64,000 bases of DNA from Sinonovacula constricta. Lineage: Eukaryota; Mollusca; Bivalvia; Cardiida; Solecurtidae. A program made the position numbers and the translations under genes. Shown one piece after another: positions 24,069 to 36,424 of this stretch; position 1 is the stretch's first letter, and every line of letters begins with the position of its first letter. Under the pieces are notes generated by a model, which saw nothing but the letters and a program-made list of their open reading frames with translations, was not told the origin of the DNA and did not search any database. The stretch is taken from NCBI GenBank assembly GCA_007844125.1, contig CM017565.1, forward strand, positions 8,878,885 to 8,942,884, written 5' to 3'.

Positions 24069-24545
24069 TGAATAAGAATATATAAAACAAAGTCCTATGA
24101 GCATTGCAACATAATTATACAAAAATTGAAAAGAATATGGACCGACTGGGGTGCTTAAACCGGTTTTACAGAGCTCTTACCTCGCAATTCCTGATATGGG
24201 TTTCTCGAATTCAAGCAATGAAAAGAAAACCGATCCATTTGAATAAGTGTCCAAGCGCTGACGTTTTGTTTGACAAGTTATGACGAGAGTAGTGACGTCA
24301 TTGAAAAATAATGTCCACATAGTGTTTAGAAGAGAGGTTGTTATTATTTCGATTAGCAGACCTACAAAAAAACGTCAACAGTTAGTGACATTGACTTTTT
24401 GAATCAAGAAAAAAATTACCAGAGAAGAGTAAATGCTTGTAGCATCCTGTTCATGCGGAGATGGAATCGAGGAAGCAAAGTCCAATGTCTATCAAAGGAA
24501 ATACACGTAACAATCCTTATAGGGTGAATTAAATGACAACAAAGA
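24069..24545 (-). mobile_element. Dispersed repeat family F1, copy B
   Basis: The reverse complement follows copies A and C through GCATGAACAGGATGCTAC, TTTCAATGACGTCACT, CAAACAAAACGTCAGCGC, GAGCTCTGTAAAACCGG and the family end GTTGCAATGCTCATAGGAC. The middle part between the GACCG block and the end, present in A and C, is missing here. Neither end shows a clear target duplication. Confidence 0.7.
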
Positions 24546-26379
24546 AGACGTATGTGTGCCCACATGTGTGTGCATTTCTCGAATTTTGAAACGGTACTTC
24601 TATGTTCCAGTTAACAGAAACCTTTTTTTCAACCGAAAAATTGAATACTGCTCGGAGTTTGTCTGGTAGGAAAGTTGTAGTGAGAGTGAATGTAAATGAA
24701 TGCAGGATTTATGAGCCTGGTGACAGGTGGCTGTCGGTCGTCAGGGGGTGTGGGAGGACATGGCGTTAAGCTGTCACCTAGAATGATGGAAGCTTCCATA
24801 ACCCGCCCCTATAGCACATGAACTCTCAATATCTGCTCGGTTTATTCATTTTTTTATTGTGAAACGTGAAGCAACATAGCTCCGCAATGCACCGACAAAA
24901 CACCTCTCCCAGCCATACCCCGGCAGCTTACTAACTATATTAACGCAGCTTATTGAAAAAAATAACGAAACGAATATAGAAACAGATACAAGCATACAAT
25001 TTGAAACAAGTTAAAACTTAAATCAATCATTGCATTTACGTGTACAAAATAACACCAAGAAAGGGCTTGGAATGGGCATATTCGCGCCTTGCATATTGCA
25101 TATTTTTTTATTTTATTCGTCAAGAACATTTGGAGATCTGTTTAAAGAGCAATTTTAACGCTCACTCAATTCAAAAGGTGATAACTATGATGAAAGTGTA
25201 TCCACTAATACGATTTGGACTTAACAACAGCCATAAGACAGATATTAACAATTGGACATCTCCCTCGCGCTGACATACATTTAACATTTTAGTTCGTTCA
25301 TGGCATTTAAGACAAGCGAAAAACTACTTAAAACTGTATAAAATGCCAGGAAATTGCCAACAACTGAATACTTAAAATAACATACCCAGAATAAATGATG
25401 TTAAAAGTATAATAGATCATTCCGACTCAAATTTGGTATCTCCAATGTATTGTGTGGGTGTATTTATAATTGTTTTAGATGTTAAAAAGTTAAAAGAGGA
25501 ATGTTGCCTCTTGACAAAACATGATTCACAAACAGTTCAAAGATGATGCTGAAATCGGGCAATAATTCATTATGTACAAATATTTAAGCTATCCATTCTG
25601 CAAATTAAACGTTTGACTCTTCAAACTTAAATATGGAAGGAAGCATATTATGAAACTATACAAATGATGAAAGGAAAATTAACTTTAATTCATTGGCCAT
25701 TGTCCTGGCTAAACGCTTTAAATCTGTTCTCATTGACACTAGTTTCAAAAATGTTAATGTTTTATGTCATTGAAGCTTTTGAGTTCACACAAAATGATTT
25801 TTTTAATAATTTTCTCCTTCAGTTTATCTTATTTTATATAAATATATATTTGCTTAGACATTGCTTGTATAGAAATGTCATATGTTATATGTGTGTTTTC
25901 ATTAAGTAGACAAGTAATATAATGTCTTGTCAATGTTGATGCTATAAGTCAATTCTTAACAAAATGGTCTTGTAATTTATGACTTTATAATTCTTTATAT
26001 TCCATTTGTATCCAATGGTGAGATTTACTGAAAAATGAATCTGATTTTACACGATACATGTTAGTAGCATGTTTGCAGTTGTCGTTTGCGACTGCGGACA
26101 GAGTTATGAGAAAACTAAAGCGCGAAGGATTGACACTGCATGACCTTGATAACCAGCGACCAGTCGTCTAGTCTGGGAACAAACAAGGAGTGTGTCTACA
26201 GAAGCAAACATTTTGACGTTAATTGTGTCGAGGCATGTTTTATATATTAACATTAATAGTCTGAGATATTTGCGATTTCCAGCGCGGGGCCTCACTGCCT
26301 TCTGCAGCTCTGTACCAGATTCGCTATTGGATTTACACTCAGATCACAAGGGTGTAGTGATGTCGAATTCAAAAACTAG
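24546..26379. other. AT-rich non-coding stretch
   Basis: No gene, RNA or repeat supported. Open frames of 77-81 codons have no recognised features. Confidence 0.4.
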
Positions 26380-27110
26380 ACGTTGTTATTTACAGTAGTA
26401 CACCAGCGTTCAAGGTTATGCTAGTCAGGTTAAGGGGTTGTTTACCGTTGTAGTATTAATGACGTATTTCGCATGACGTAACATTCGCGTACTTCAGCTA
26501 GAAAGAAAAGGATCACGCTACAAAATTCGTTTGTTTATTTTTAACTAGGTTTTGTGAATGTTCTGGAGACCTTTGCGTTCTAGAATTTTTTTGGGGTCTA
26601 TATAAGGGCTTGTTAGTCGATTTAAGTTTAAGTTTGGACAGATAGTTTGGAAAAACGTGCAGCTTCTATATTAAACCTTTCTGTGTTGGATCTTACATGG
26701 ACTTATTATATTCTACAGTGATATAAATATTAAAATGTTGGATTTGGAATTATATTAATTATATTCGTGTTTGTTCTACCTTTGGATTATTCCAACTGTG
26801 CGTAAAGATCTACGAGGACATTCTACCGAAAACTCTTAAGGATTTTTCGACGTTGGATTATTAATTGGACTACTAAAGGGACACCTCCTTAAGGGACAAA
26901 CTGAAAGCTTTAACATTTATTTTGCATTCTCAAATTTTGTCTGATATATTTGTTATTTTTGTTACGCTATAGATTTAATTGTTTATTGAAATAAAACATT
27001 ATTGTACTAGTTTGTTGCTGGCTTGTTCTTTCTGTTACACCATTTCGTCGTTTAGTAAACGTGCCAATTCATAAATTAATCTTAAATAGCGACACCGGTC
27101 GTAACAACGT
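26380..27110 (+). mobile_element. Solo LTR with ACGT target duplication
   Basis: The LTR proper is 26384-27106 (723 bp). It begins TGTTA and ends TAACA, a 5-bp terminal inverted repeat, and is flanked by ACGT at 26380-26383 and 27107-27110. Inside are a TATA box (TATATAAG, 26599-26606) and, about 390 bases later, a polyadenylation signal (AATAAA, 26990-26995), in the right order for a plus-strand LTR promoter. A 4-bp duplication fits several gypsy-type elements. No second LTR or internal region adjoins, so recombination between two LTRs probably removed the rest. The nearby pol relic at 28.3-29.3 kb faces the other way and need not be related. Confidence 0.75.
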
Positions 27111-28169
27111 TAATATTTAACTAGTGTATTTCAGCCGCGTCCAGTAGCGCCCTAGACCTATGTTTCACTATTTTATCCTTGAAAACATAAATTGTCTTGT
27201 AGAACAGCAATCATACCAAAAAGCGTGTATACTGGCATGAAGTATCTGTTCAAGTTGACCTGAAAATATGTTAAATAATAAACACATATAATTCAATCAG
27301 AAATTATATAAATGTAGGTAACTGTTATCTTTCCTCAAACAATAACCGGGAGGCTCATGTATACAAAAAGAGTCTAAAACATATATGAAAATAATTTCGT
27401 CCAATTGCATTGCATGATTACCACAGTACGCTACTATTAACACCTGTTGTTGAAGTTCATCAGTACAAAATGCAACTTAACTATGCCGATGATTTGTTAA
27501 AAGACTTCGGTAACCACAGACAGCATCGTGACAGTAAAATATCTTTTTGTGTTCATTTTGTACTTAGCTGGTGTTAGTTTGTGTTTTCTTATTTGTCCCT
27601 TACGTATCAATTGTTTATCCACAGTTAGATAAAACTTACGGAAGTAATAGTTTATTGAGAAAGAATCTTTAAGAAGTTACAAACACCTTTGGTGTTGAAG
27701 TTTTAAATTAACCAACGATGGAATAATACCATACAATAATGCAGCATTATTTTGTACAGTTCGTAAGTCCTAACGGATGCCTTTTTGCCATTTTGAAGTT
27801 CTACCAACCAAAACAAGAACATACATCGCGCTAAGCATGCCTGGGTCGGATCCCTTTAAAGCACTTGATTGTGTGTTGTTACTTACAAGACTGTCAATGG
27901 TAGAATGTCATGCGGGGTTTCCGAAGACCAATTCATAGAGTAATCAAGTATTGTGATTGGTCAGTGAACAGTGAAGGCGGGAAAGGAAATGCGAGATTTC
28001 CAGCAGGCTGAAGTCTATACCGGACTTGTTAAATGGATAACTATAGGCCTACTCATTTAATATTTGGACAAAAATACGACTAATAACATTTAAATATCAC
28101 ATTTAAGCTTGTAATAATACCTGTGTCTGAAAGGTATTTATAACAGTTACATTTCTATTGAAATAGGGC
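27111..28169. other. AT-rich non-coding stretch
   Basis: Nothing recognised between the solo LTR and the gypsy relic. Confidence 0.4.
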
Positions 28170-28189
28170 TTTTGAGCCTGGGCTCAAAA
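28170..28189. repeat. Perfect 9-bp hairpin
   Basis: TTTTGAGCC and its reverse complement are separated by TG. It lies about 110 bases beyond the last readable piece of the gypsy integrase, in what would be that element's 3' region. Confidence 0.75.
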
Positions 28190-28299
28190 TCTCATTTTCA
28201 ATTACATTTTTCGGTTGACGAATTTGATTCTGTTTAAGTGGTTTATATTCAACATATTGTTCCTGTGATCAGTTTCACTGGTCCCTTGTCATTCCCTTT

Positions 28300-29275
28300 T
28301 ACTACGCCAAAGACGTGTATTGTTTCATCTCGTCGTTTTACCACTTTGAAGACGTAATCTCCCCATACATTTTCATTCTGTCATATTGAACTAATTTGTA
28401 TCATCCCCTGTTATAGTATTTCTTGTATCTCTGGTTCATGTGTTTCGCTAATTTATCTTTGCTTGTCTATATGCATTACAAAGGTTGTTTTCTAGGTTTC
28501 TCATATATTTACTTGGTGATCTTCCGGTTACTGTCTGTCCTTTCAGTGCCACAACTACATCTGTAGCTATTCTAGGTTTTCTGCTAAAGATAAGCTCGTA
28601 TGGAGTGAAACCATTTGATGAGTGTATTGTCGAGTTAATAAATTGTCAAATAGGATTTCGTGCAATTATGCGATCTGCTTCGATGTTTTTGTTGGAATGG
28701 ACCTGCGAATATCTTGTAAACTGGCCTGTTATGACATACATGTGCTTATTTCAAATCCTCCTTTTGATACTGCTAGAGACAAAAAAAACTCTATACAAAC
28801 TATTTCTTTGCTTGTATTTTTTGCGGCATGTTTCTTTTTAGACACTTGCTACACTGACTAATCCAGGTCTTTACATCAGTGTTTGTATCTAACCAGAAGA
28901 ACCTTTCTTTTTTTAAACTTAAAGTTCTGCCTCGACCTTGACGGCCGCGATCGTCATGGAATGCACGAAAGATAGTTTTTCTTACAATACATATCTGTTA
29001 GAACAATTTGTTTTACTTCTGTAAGCTTCCGTAGTGGTATAGAATTCCGTCTTGGAGAATATGTCTGCTGAAGTGCCGGATATATTTCTCAGGACTCTCT
29101 GACTTGAACTTGGGTACTGTGAATGTAAGCAGTCTCTTTATAATTTAACCTGATATTTTACCTCGTACCAAGTTCTCTGAAAGCTCTTATAATTGGCATA
29201 GCCGAAAACTGGATTTGATGTAAGTTTTTCAATTAGAGTTTAAAACGCACTTTGTTGCTCATGTAAACTGAATTT
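28300..29275 (-). pseudogene. Ty3/gypsy retrotransposon pol relic (RT end to integrase)
   Basis: Read on the minus strand, pieces of a gypsy-type polyprotein appear in the right order. At 29275-29189 is the RT/RNase H junction (TLIEKLTSNPVFGYANY). At about 28980-28838 is the integrase zinc-binding domain, with the H..H pair (FRAFHDDRG) and C..C pair (QCSKCL). At 28745-28665 is the start of the integrase core (YVITGQFTRYSQ). At 28633-28490 is NSTIHSSNGFTPYEL, and weaker C-terminal pieces run to 28300. Stops and frameshifts are frequent. Most of RNase H and most of the catalytic core, with its later acidic residues, are missing. It is dead, and no flanking LTRs were identified. Confidence 0.85.
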
Positions 29276-30451
29276 TCTGAACTTTCTGTTCTGTATTCCT
29301 GATATATTTTACAGTTCTCTGAGAATGGCTATTTACAGTTATAGTGTTAAACATGACTTATTTATGAAAACAAATACTCTTATATTTTTTGCTCCTCGTA
29401 TGCACAAATTCTCATTGAAAATAGAACAATAGATTTATACAGAAAAATCCAGATGATGAATTTCTAACTTGATACAAAATATTAATGGCAGAAATGTTGT
29501 TGTGAAGAATAGCATTAATAAATCAGAAGGGTCGGAATTATTAGAAACTTTTGGATGAGACAGACAGAATTCTGAACAAATAAAAACAAAAATCTACTAA
29601 AGGAATTGTCCAATTTTGTGTATAAATGTGAGAAACTTAATAGGGTAGAATACAATTTAAATATTATATTATAGATATAATGGTAAAAAGCTGTGAAATA
29701 ATTAAGTAGGAAACAACAACACAAATTTTCCCGTTTCATAACAAAACTCGCACCACGTTAAATAAAGACCGAATACTACAAAAGTATATTCAAAATAATA
29801 CAATATAATCTTTTGTATACACAAAAGGTTGACGTTTCACTCAAAATTACTGTTTTAAACGAACAATAATAAATCGCTGATGTTTAAACACAAAAAGGGT
29901 TTTTTAAGTTATTTGATTTAAGATGCGCATATATTGGTATTTACTGAGTTTCTTAAACTGTTTCGTCAAAAGTCAAATATTATCACGGAAGAGGCAGCTT
30001 TTTTTTATCAAATACCATCTACCATACAAAGCAAAAATCGTCACTTCGCTCTATATATAAGTCAACTGATTGTTCGCATCTCAGCAGCTTAAATACAATT
30101 GAAATGTTTCTCTAACCTAGTTACAGCGATGACCCGTTGCTATGGTAGGAGAGGACAAATCCCTTCTGAAGAATGGTCCTTATCATTCCTGACTATCAGT
30201 GTGTGAAGACAATTGACTCTTCCTCACGCGCCAATCATTAAAATTTACAATATCAGAGAGTGTGCGGTCGGAGATTAAAGCATGTTGGGGATATTATAGC
30301 ATGCCGGAAAAGATGTCCAAGGTGTACAGCCTTAGTGAATCGCCTTAGTTACAGCTACAGTGTGACCCTTATTGTGTCTCTGCGGTTCTTCTGCCGTTTT
30401 CTCACGGTTTGAAGTTTACCAACTGTATATTCACAATCTCTTTCCAATAAC
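29276..30451. other. AT-rich non-coding stretch with a TATA-like site
   Basis: CTATATATAAG at about 30050-30060 is followed some 30 bases later by a CA-containing initiator-like sequence. No coding sequence follows, so this is only a possible core promoter. Confidence 0.3.
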
Positions 30452-30760
30452 AAAATAAGTCATTGTCACCTGAAAAGATCCCGCAAAATGCTGTTGTTCA
30501 TTGATGCCCTAGATGTATGTGAACAGTAAAGCATAATACCACACTCGTCATTGCAAATATGTATTTCCTATTTGAGCCATGTAGAGTAAGCTATTTTTAA
30601 ACAAAAGATATTTTTAAACAAAGGAAACCATGTGTTAACTTATCTTTTTAGATCACTTTATATCATCATCCGGATAATCCTCTGTGGCATCGATATCTAT
30701 TTTTAGCAGAGCTCATTATCGATCGAGCTTATTTACAGATATGGAAAGAATGAACATTTA
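30452..30760 (+). repeat. Dispersed repeat E, copy 1
   Basis: Two blocks resemble the second copy near 62 kb. Block 1 (30452-30556) shares TGTGAACAGTAAAGCAT and CACTCGTCATTG-type words with 61843-61933. Block 2 (30619-30760) shares ACCA.ATG..AACTTA, CATCATCCGGAT and ATCTATTTTTAG with 62807-62950. Here the blocks are about 60 bases apart; in the other copy about 870 bases separate them. Similarity was judged by eye. Element class unknown. Confidence 0.5.
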
Positions 30761-31932
30761 GTGATAAGTGATTCGTACAGTGTAACAATAATGGGTAGTG
30801 TTCCAATATCCTCTTTATTTAGACTTAACAGCAAATGCTCACACTACATACCTGTGGCCACAGCTTCCTGTCGTTTTTTTAATCGTTACAAACTGCACAA
30901 ATGTTAGTTATACAATGTGCTATCAATGCCGGTCAAGTGCATGTGTTTCTTTACAGGCCACGTTTGTATGTAAATGGTGAATCAAATGATACACGTATTT
31001 TCAAGTACACTATAGGCGATTTATAACCGCCATTGATCCACTTTAGACTGTCCAAGATAGAGAGCAATGACAGATATGTAGACTAGCAAAACCGGTCCCC
31101 GGAGTGTTTTCTGTGGCGACCTGATGTTTATAATTTACAAACGGCCTCTATATATCAACACGCTATTGAAGTCGTTGATGTAACACATAAAAACTGCGTC
31201 AATGAGGAAAGTGGAGGTAAATACAATGCAACTACATTATAAATAACATGTCCACTTTCGTTAAGATCGACTTTGAAAGTCTTAAATCATTCGAGTGTTG
31301 TCTTGTAGAAAGTATTTAAAACAATATGTACTATATGCGTTAGTCTTCCAAATGTAGTTCATAGTAGATAGTAATTAGTATCGCGTCTTGGTTTCGATTA
31401 GCGGCTGTACCTGATAAACATGAACAGAACAGAACAGATATTAATTCAGATTTTTGCATAGAACATCATCTGAAACACATCAAAAACATTCAAGGTAACT
31501 TAGTCAGAGCAGAGCAAGAAAAAGGGTGTTTTTTATCCGCTGGACGGGTTATTGTCATCAACATAGAAAGAGACGTATTAATCAATGTAACTTTCTGGCC
31601 ACATGACGTGTTGTTGCGCAACCACATAATTTGTTAAATTAATAATAGGTGATCTATATTTTATTCTGAGCAGAGATGGAGAAAAACACAAAACATACTG
31701 TATACACGTCGCTTTAAATACACAGGTTGTCAGCATTTCAACATTATACGATCTAATTGAAAACGTTTTGTCTAAATTATGTTATTGTTTTTTACAAGTG
31801 TAAAACTTTACTCCAATTGAATAACACCTATGGTATTTTTGTCGTTTTCTCTTGTAGTTATTATTTTTTACTATGTTGATGCTGATGATGACACATTCGG
31901 TGTGAAATGAAGTAAAACTGCCGATTTGTCTT
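30761..31932. other. AT-rich non-coding stretch
   Basis: Nothing recognised. Confidence 0.4.
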
Positions 31933-31944
31933 AAATAGTATTTT

Positions 31945-32108
31945 CAGGGCGCTATTGACCGACCGGTAAAGCCGCATTGTCAGTCTCTTACTGCTTAGGT
32001 TCGAGTCCCGAATCGGGTCATGCATTGTCAAGTGTCTATGTGGGAAGCAGGAGCAGTTGTTCAAGACCGTCTGGGGTCTTCCTACTCAAATAGTGTTTTG
32101 GACGTCGC
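31945..32108 (+). mobile_element. tRNA-derived SINE, plus strand
   Basis: The head contains a tRNA-like stretch with TTGACCGACCGG at the A-box position and a perfect B box, GGTTCGAGTCC, near 31990. Two candidate target duplications exist. AAATAGTATTTT (31933-31944) and AAATAGTGTTTT (32088-32099) match at 11 of 12 and give a 143-bp element; AAATAGTAT also recurs at 32109-32117 and gives 167 bp. The short anticodon region and the extra body rule out a normal tRNA gene. It differs from the SINEs at 16.3 and 22.2 kb. Confidence 0.7.
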
Positions 32109-32117
32109 AAATAGTAT

Positions 32118-34168
32118 GATAAATGCAAAAAATGCACATGCCATTGTAAGTGAAAACGGTGCATTCCTAATGTAAATCATGGGAAACGATGTAATAAAAG
32201 AATACATAGCCATCTTTACATCTCGTTTAAACCAGACATGATTAAATTATGTATTTAATTAGCATAGCAGTAAACACCGTCCACAATACTGGTTATAATT
32301 ATCGAATTATTCAACATCAGAACAATAAAATGAGGAAATCAGCTAAAGCAATAATATGATAATCATAATTTAAAGCTCGGAAACGAAGGCAGTACATTTA
32401 ATTAAAATGAAAACAGATGAAATATCTAATTTCAGCAAAGCACTTAACGTTTTATCAATTGCTTTCCCTTTGTAAGCCATTTTCCTGTATCAATTTTTTG
32501 TTGTTGATTTTTTTCTTCATTTCTTTTATGCCAGTAGAGTAATGTTTAGTACAAATCGGTATGAAACTGTACAATTTAATAATTTATATTTTTATTTTTT
32601 TAAGCAATTGTAATATTGTTATATTATTTTGAATATAAAAGTTTATAACTATATCGCTATAATTATATAACACATTTCTGCATTATGTGTATGTTATTTT
32701 AGATCATTATTTTAGTTCCCTAATGTAACCACTTTAGCACATTTCTATATTACGGTCGTCAAAAGTACAAACAATTCACCCGTTTACAATTGTAGCCAAA
32801 ATCCAGGACCCCACATTGTGCTTCTAACTGATAGTTACCATAGCTCCAAACCAATTAGACGGACAACGCAAAAGTCAAATACTGACTGCAAGGCCAATTC
32901 TAGGCGTATTTTATTGCATAACGTACCCGAATGTTATTTTAGTTGATATTGAGGAGGCAAGATCAGCGGCTGGTTCTTTAACTAGAACATAGGGTGCATA
33001 CGGTACGTCCTAACCCTTGTCTACATGACCTAGCCAAACTACTTTGAGCAGATCGGGTCGATCAGTGAAAATAAATCACACTGAAGATGTTCGAAAATAA
33101 ATCATTATTAATTAAAACCAAAGTTCGACCACTTGAGCGGAACTGGGCCTGAGAATGGATGAGTGCCTGCTATCACGACACCCCTCCCTTGACCCGTCCC
33201 TGCGCTAACTAGTCTTCTCCGTAAAGGCACTTTACGAATGTATTTATATGCCTTTGCCAATATGCTCTGACTGACCTAGTTTGCACAGGATTAAAACAAT
33301 GCAAAGATTAAAAGCGTGAGCTTACATAGTGGTCGAAATTCTTGATAAGAGCTCTGCGTTCAGATCAATGAGGGCTGTCACGTGATTGCAAATTAGAAAA
33401 TTTGACTCTAAATTGATAATGTCGTCAAGTGCAGACACGTGACCAGCGTAACAGCGCGTTAGGCACAGCAGCCTCGCACTATGCCGATTTTAGAATTGTC
33501 GAAAGAAATTCTTAATTAAGAACGGATAATAAGATACTCTGTTCAAGAAATAAAAAATTTAATTTAGGTAATCTATGGAATGAGAAAATAATGACGCACT
33601 TGTGAATACTTCTGTACTTTACTCTTGCCTTTGACGACAGCTAGTTAGGTGGTGGATTTTTTTCGACTTTTATTCCCATACTGGCGATTGCCGTTTTATC
33701 CCTCTCATACAAATAACAGCCATACTGTTTACTTTACTTGTAAACAGTTACAACGATTGATCAAAATTTGATTATCGCTCACAAGATAAATGAAATACTG
33801 CCAATTGGTATGAAACTGTTCTGTTTATTTAATATTTTTAATAATTTCTATTTTTTTATTTCGCGCAAATGGACTCTATCTGGTTAGCGCGGTCGGCAAA
33901 ACGAATAATTCTGTTAGACAATTTTGACGTAGAGGTAAACACGGTGTATTTTAAAGCGTTTTATTCGCAACCAAGTGTCAAGATACAGCGTGCAATGACC
34001 TCATTAAACGTTAGGTTTTTTACCAGTGAACTTTTTTTTATCCCAATTTTTACCATTTATGAGATCATTCAAGAATTGATAAATTGTGGAATTGGCATAT
34101 ATTTTTCCTGGAGTTAAAACGAAATTGTGATTGGTTTATGATCCGCCCTCTGTCGATTCCCCTGTGAA
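32118..34168. other. AT-rich non-coding stretch
   Basis: No feature supported. GTTCGACCACTTGAGCGG near 33123 is reminiscent of a reverse tRNA A box, but no partner B box was found. Confidence 0.35.
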
Positions 34169-34445
34169 CAGCACACGAACTAATTTGTTTATATCCCACC
34201 CCACATTGATACCAATGTGGACAGATCACAAACTACCTAGTTATGGCTCTATCTCTCTATCTACATTGATACTCCGAGGACAGAACACGGACTTATTGGT
34301 TTACGTCCCTTTCCACATTGATGCTTCTGTGGACAAAAAAAACAAAAACACCAACAGACTAACTGTTAATAATAACCCTCTTCACACTGATATCCATGTG
34401 GACAGAACACAAATTAAAGTTGGTTTATGACCTGCCCCACTGTGC
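34169..34445 (+). repeat. Irregular minisatellite (53-69 bp units) with hairpins
   Basis: Five units start CAGxxCACxxAC at 34169, 34222, 34281, CAAAAAAAAC at 34334 and CAGAACAC at 34403, spaced 53, 59, 53 and 69 bp. Each unit ends in CCACATTGAT..TGTGGA or a variant. In the first unit this forms a perfect 8-bp stem (CCACATTG/CAATGTGG) with a 4-base loop; later units keep parts of the stem. The 99-codon open frame over it is repeat-driven. Confidence 0.7.
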
Positions 34446-35979
34446 TTCCTAGCTTGGTCTTATCTTGGGAGACTGGAAAGAGGACCATTTTCTTTTCCTT
34501 CAATCATTCTTTTTTCTTAAACATACCAACCCGTTCTTTGTGGAGCTTTCTCTACCAAGGCATTGTGTATGGAAAAACTAAGCATCGCGATGCCAAGTCT
34601 TTAAAATCCATTCATAACACAATTGCCTGCCTAGTTTAAGTGATTTTTTTTCGCCTTCTTCTTATTATATACAAAAAGCCAGAAGAATAAAAATGCAAAA
34701 TGTTGTCGAAGACATCGACTTGAAACGTCAAACAGTTATAATGTATCACTTTGTGCGTACAAATCGTAGTTTAAGAGCAAATGTCCTGGCGCTAGCCATT
34801 GCCAAAAAATCAATGAAACCTCGTAATTCGACATATTTCTGAATATTTCTCTGCAAGTGGTGACAAATATGTAAACAAATCCAACCAAACCACCTGTCAA
34901 TATTTATGATGACTTATTTGTTTACATAACTGATACCGTTTGTACTTAGAAAATTTTATAATAAAAATTACTTTGAACATTGAATTATGGAAAAAAGTAT
35001 AACCGCTGATCAATAGATAGAAATGAGGACGATCCGTTCTTCAGAAGAGTGTAATGTCTTTATATTGGTGAACGTTATGACGTTTTTCTACCTATTCAGT
35101 CGAAACCAGTATATATCACTGCGCAGTAACACACGACAATTGTATACGCTAATCCCTAAACAAAAGCTGAATGACCCGATAAAGTGACACAATAATTTAC
35201 ACGTTAATGAAGTGCAGATCACGTGGTTCTGTGTGCCATGTAAGCAAAAGCCGACACTGCTTTGATAAATTTGTTGAACTATAATCCGAAGATAGGATTT
35301 TGTGTGTTTCTTTCTTTTTTCTAGTAATATTTTACCAAAGGTCAGTACATAGATAAAACAAAGTTCACTGTATGAATAACCTGTTATATAGGTGGCCAAA
35401 GCCGTCCATATTTTGATACTTGATTTTGAATATGATTTTTAAAATGCATTTTACTTACCTCACCGTCAAAAATGACCACCGGAATCCTTCGTTTTACTGA
35501 CTGCTAGCATCAGATCTTCATTGTTGCAAATTAGACCACCGTATACGATCAAAACTGTCCGGATGCGGACACATGTCTTGCCTAATCTACAAAAAGCAAA
35601 TAGATAACCCGAAAAACAACACGTAATTACATTCCATCATGAAATTTCCGAAATTCTTCCTCAAAGGTCGATTTCAGTCTTACTCTGCGGCAATCCTTGA
35701 CGCGACTTAATTTATGAAATATTGCTTTTAAAGTTTTACGTTTTTCCTTCGCTTAGCTGATCTTTATGAATGAAACATCTAATTCGTTTCTAGCAAGGCC
35801 CTAGGGACATCTATCACTCGGAGACGAAGTTAGAGCGGTCTATCTTGCCAGTTAGGCGTTACACTAGAAAGCGAGTCTGTTTGTTTGATTGAGTGAACAG
35901 AACTGACTTGAACTTTCCTTGAAATCTTAAAAAGGCAGATTGTCACTCTGTTTACTGCATTATCGTGAATTATTACCAG
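34446..35979. other. AT-rich non-coding stretch
   Basis: No gene recognised. A 103-codon minus-strand frame at 35088-35399 shows no family motif. Confidence 0.35.
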
Positions 35980-36109
35980 GCAACCGAATTGTGGCTGGTA
36001 CATGAAGACAGACGAGCAGCCCGAGGTGCACTGTACTGCATGTTACTTCCTCGTCGAAACATTAAAGGAGTTTTCCTCTGCACCTGGCAACGAATACAGA
36101 ATGTCTTAA
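35980..36109 (+). CDS. Candidate terminal exon, unrecognised protein
   Basis: A splice-acceptor-like sequence (TTATTACCAG, AG at 35978-35979) precedes a 43-codon frame ending in TAA at 36107-36109. The codons favour C or G at third positions, unlike the surrounding AT-rich DNA, and read QPNCGWYMKTDEQPEV followed by HCTACYFLVETLKEFSSAPG. ATTAAA, a variant polyadenylation signal, lies about 20 bases after the stop. No upstream exon was located. The family is not recognised. An overlapping frame is also open but arginine-rich, as shadow frames tend to be. It may be a real last exon or a fragment of an old gene. Confidence 0.35.
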
Positions 36110-36424
36110 CGTGCTAATAACCAACATTAAATTTTTTGTTATTGGCAATTAACTTCAGGCATATGTAACACTATACAATTCTAGAATTTTAAATGCAGTA
36201 TCCGACAGTTTCCTTATATCAAATGCATGTAACAATATTTTCCGTGTTCTGTTTTGGGGAATGTGGGCAAAATGTCTGCATAAACTAGCACTTAAGTCTA
36301 GGTAAATAAGATAATGTATACTTTCTAAATTGTTAGACAATACTTATTGCGAAAAATATCACTCTAACTGTTTATCCGTTCCAAATCTACATGTATAAGT
36401 AAGCTCGAAAGTAATCTGTGCTAA
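36110..36424. other. AT-rich non-coding stretch
   Basis: Nothing recognised. Confidence 0.4.

Noticed and set aside
26384..29275. Solo LTR and gypsy pol as one retrotransposon
   Set aside because: They point in opposite directions and no second LTR was found; the LTR has its own target duplication on both sides.
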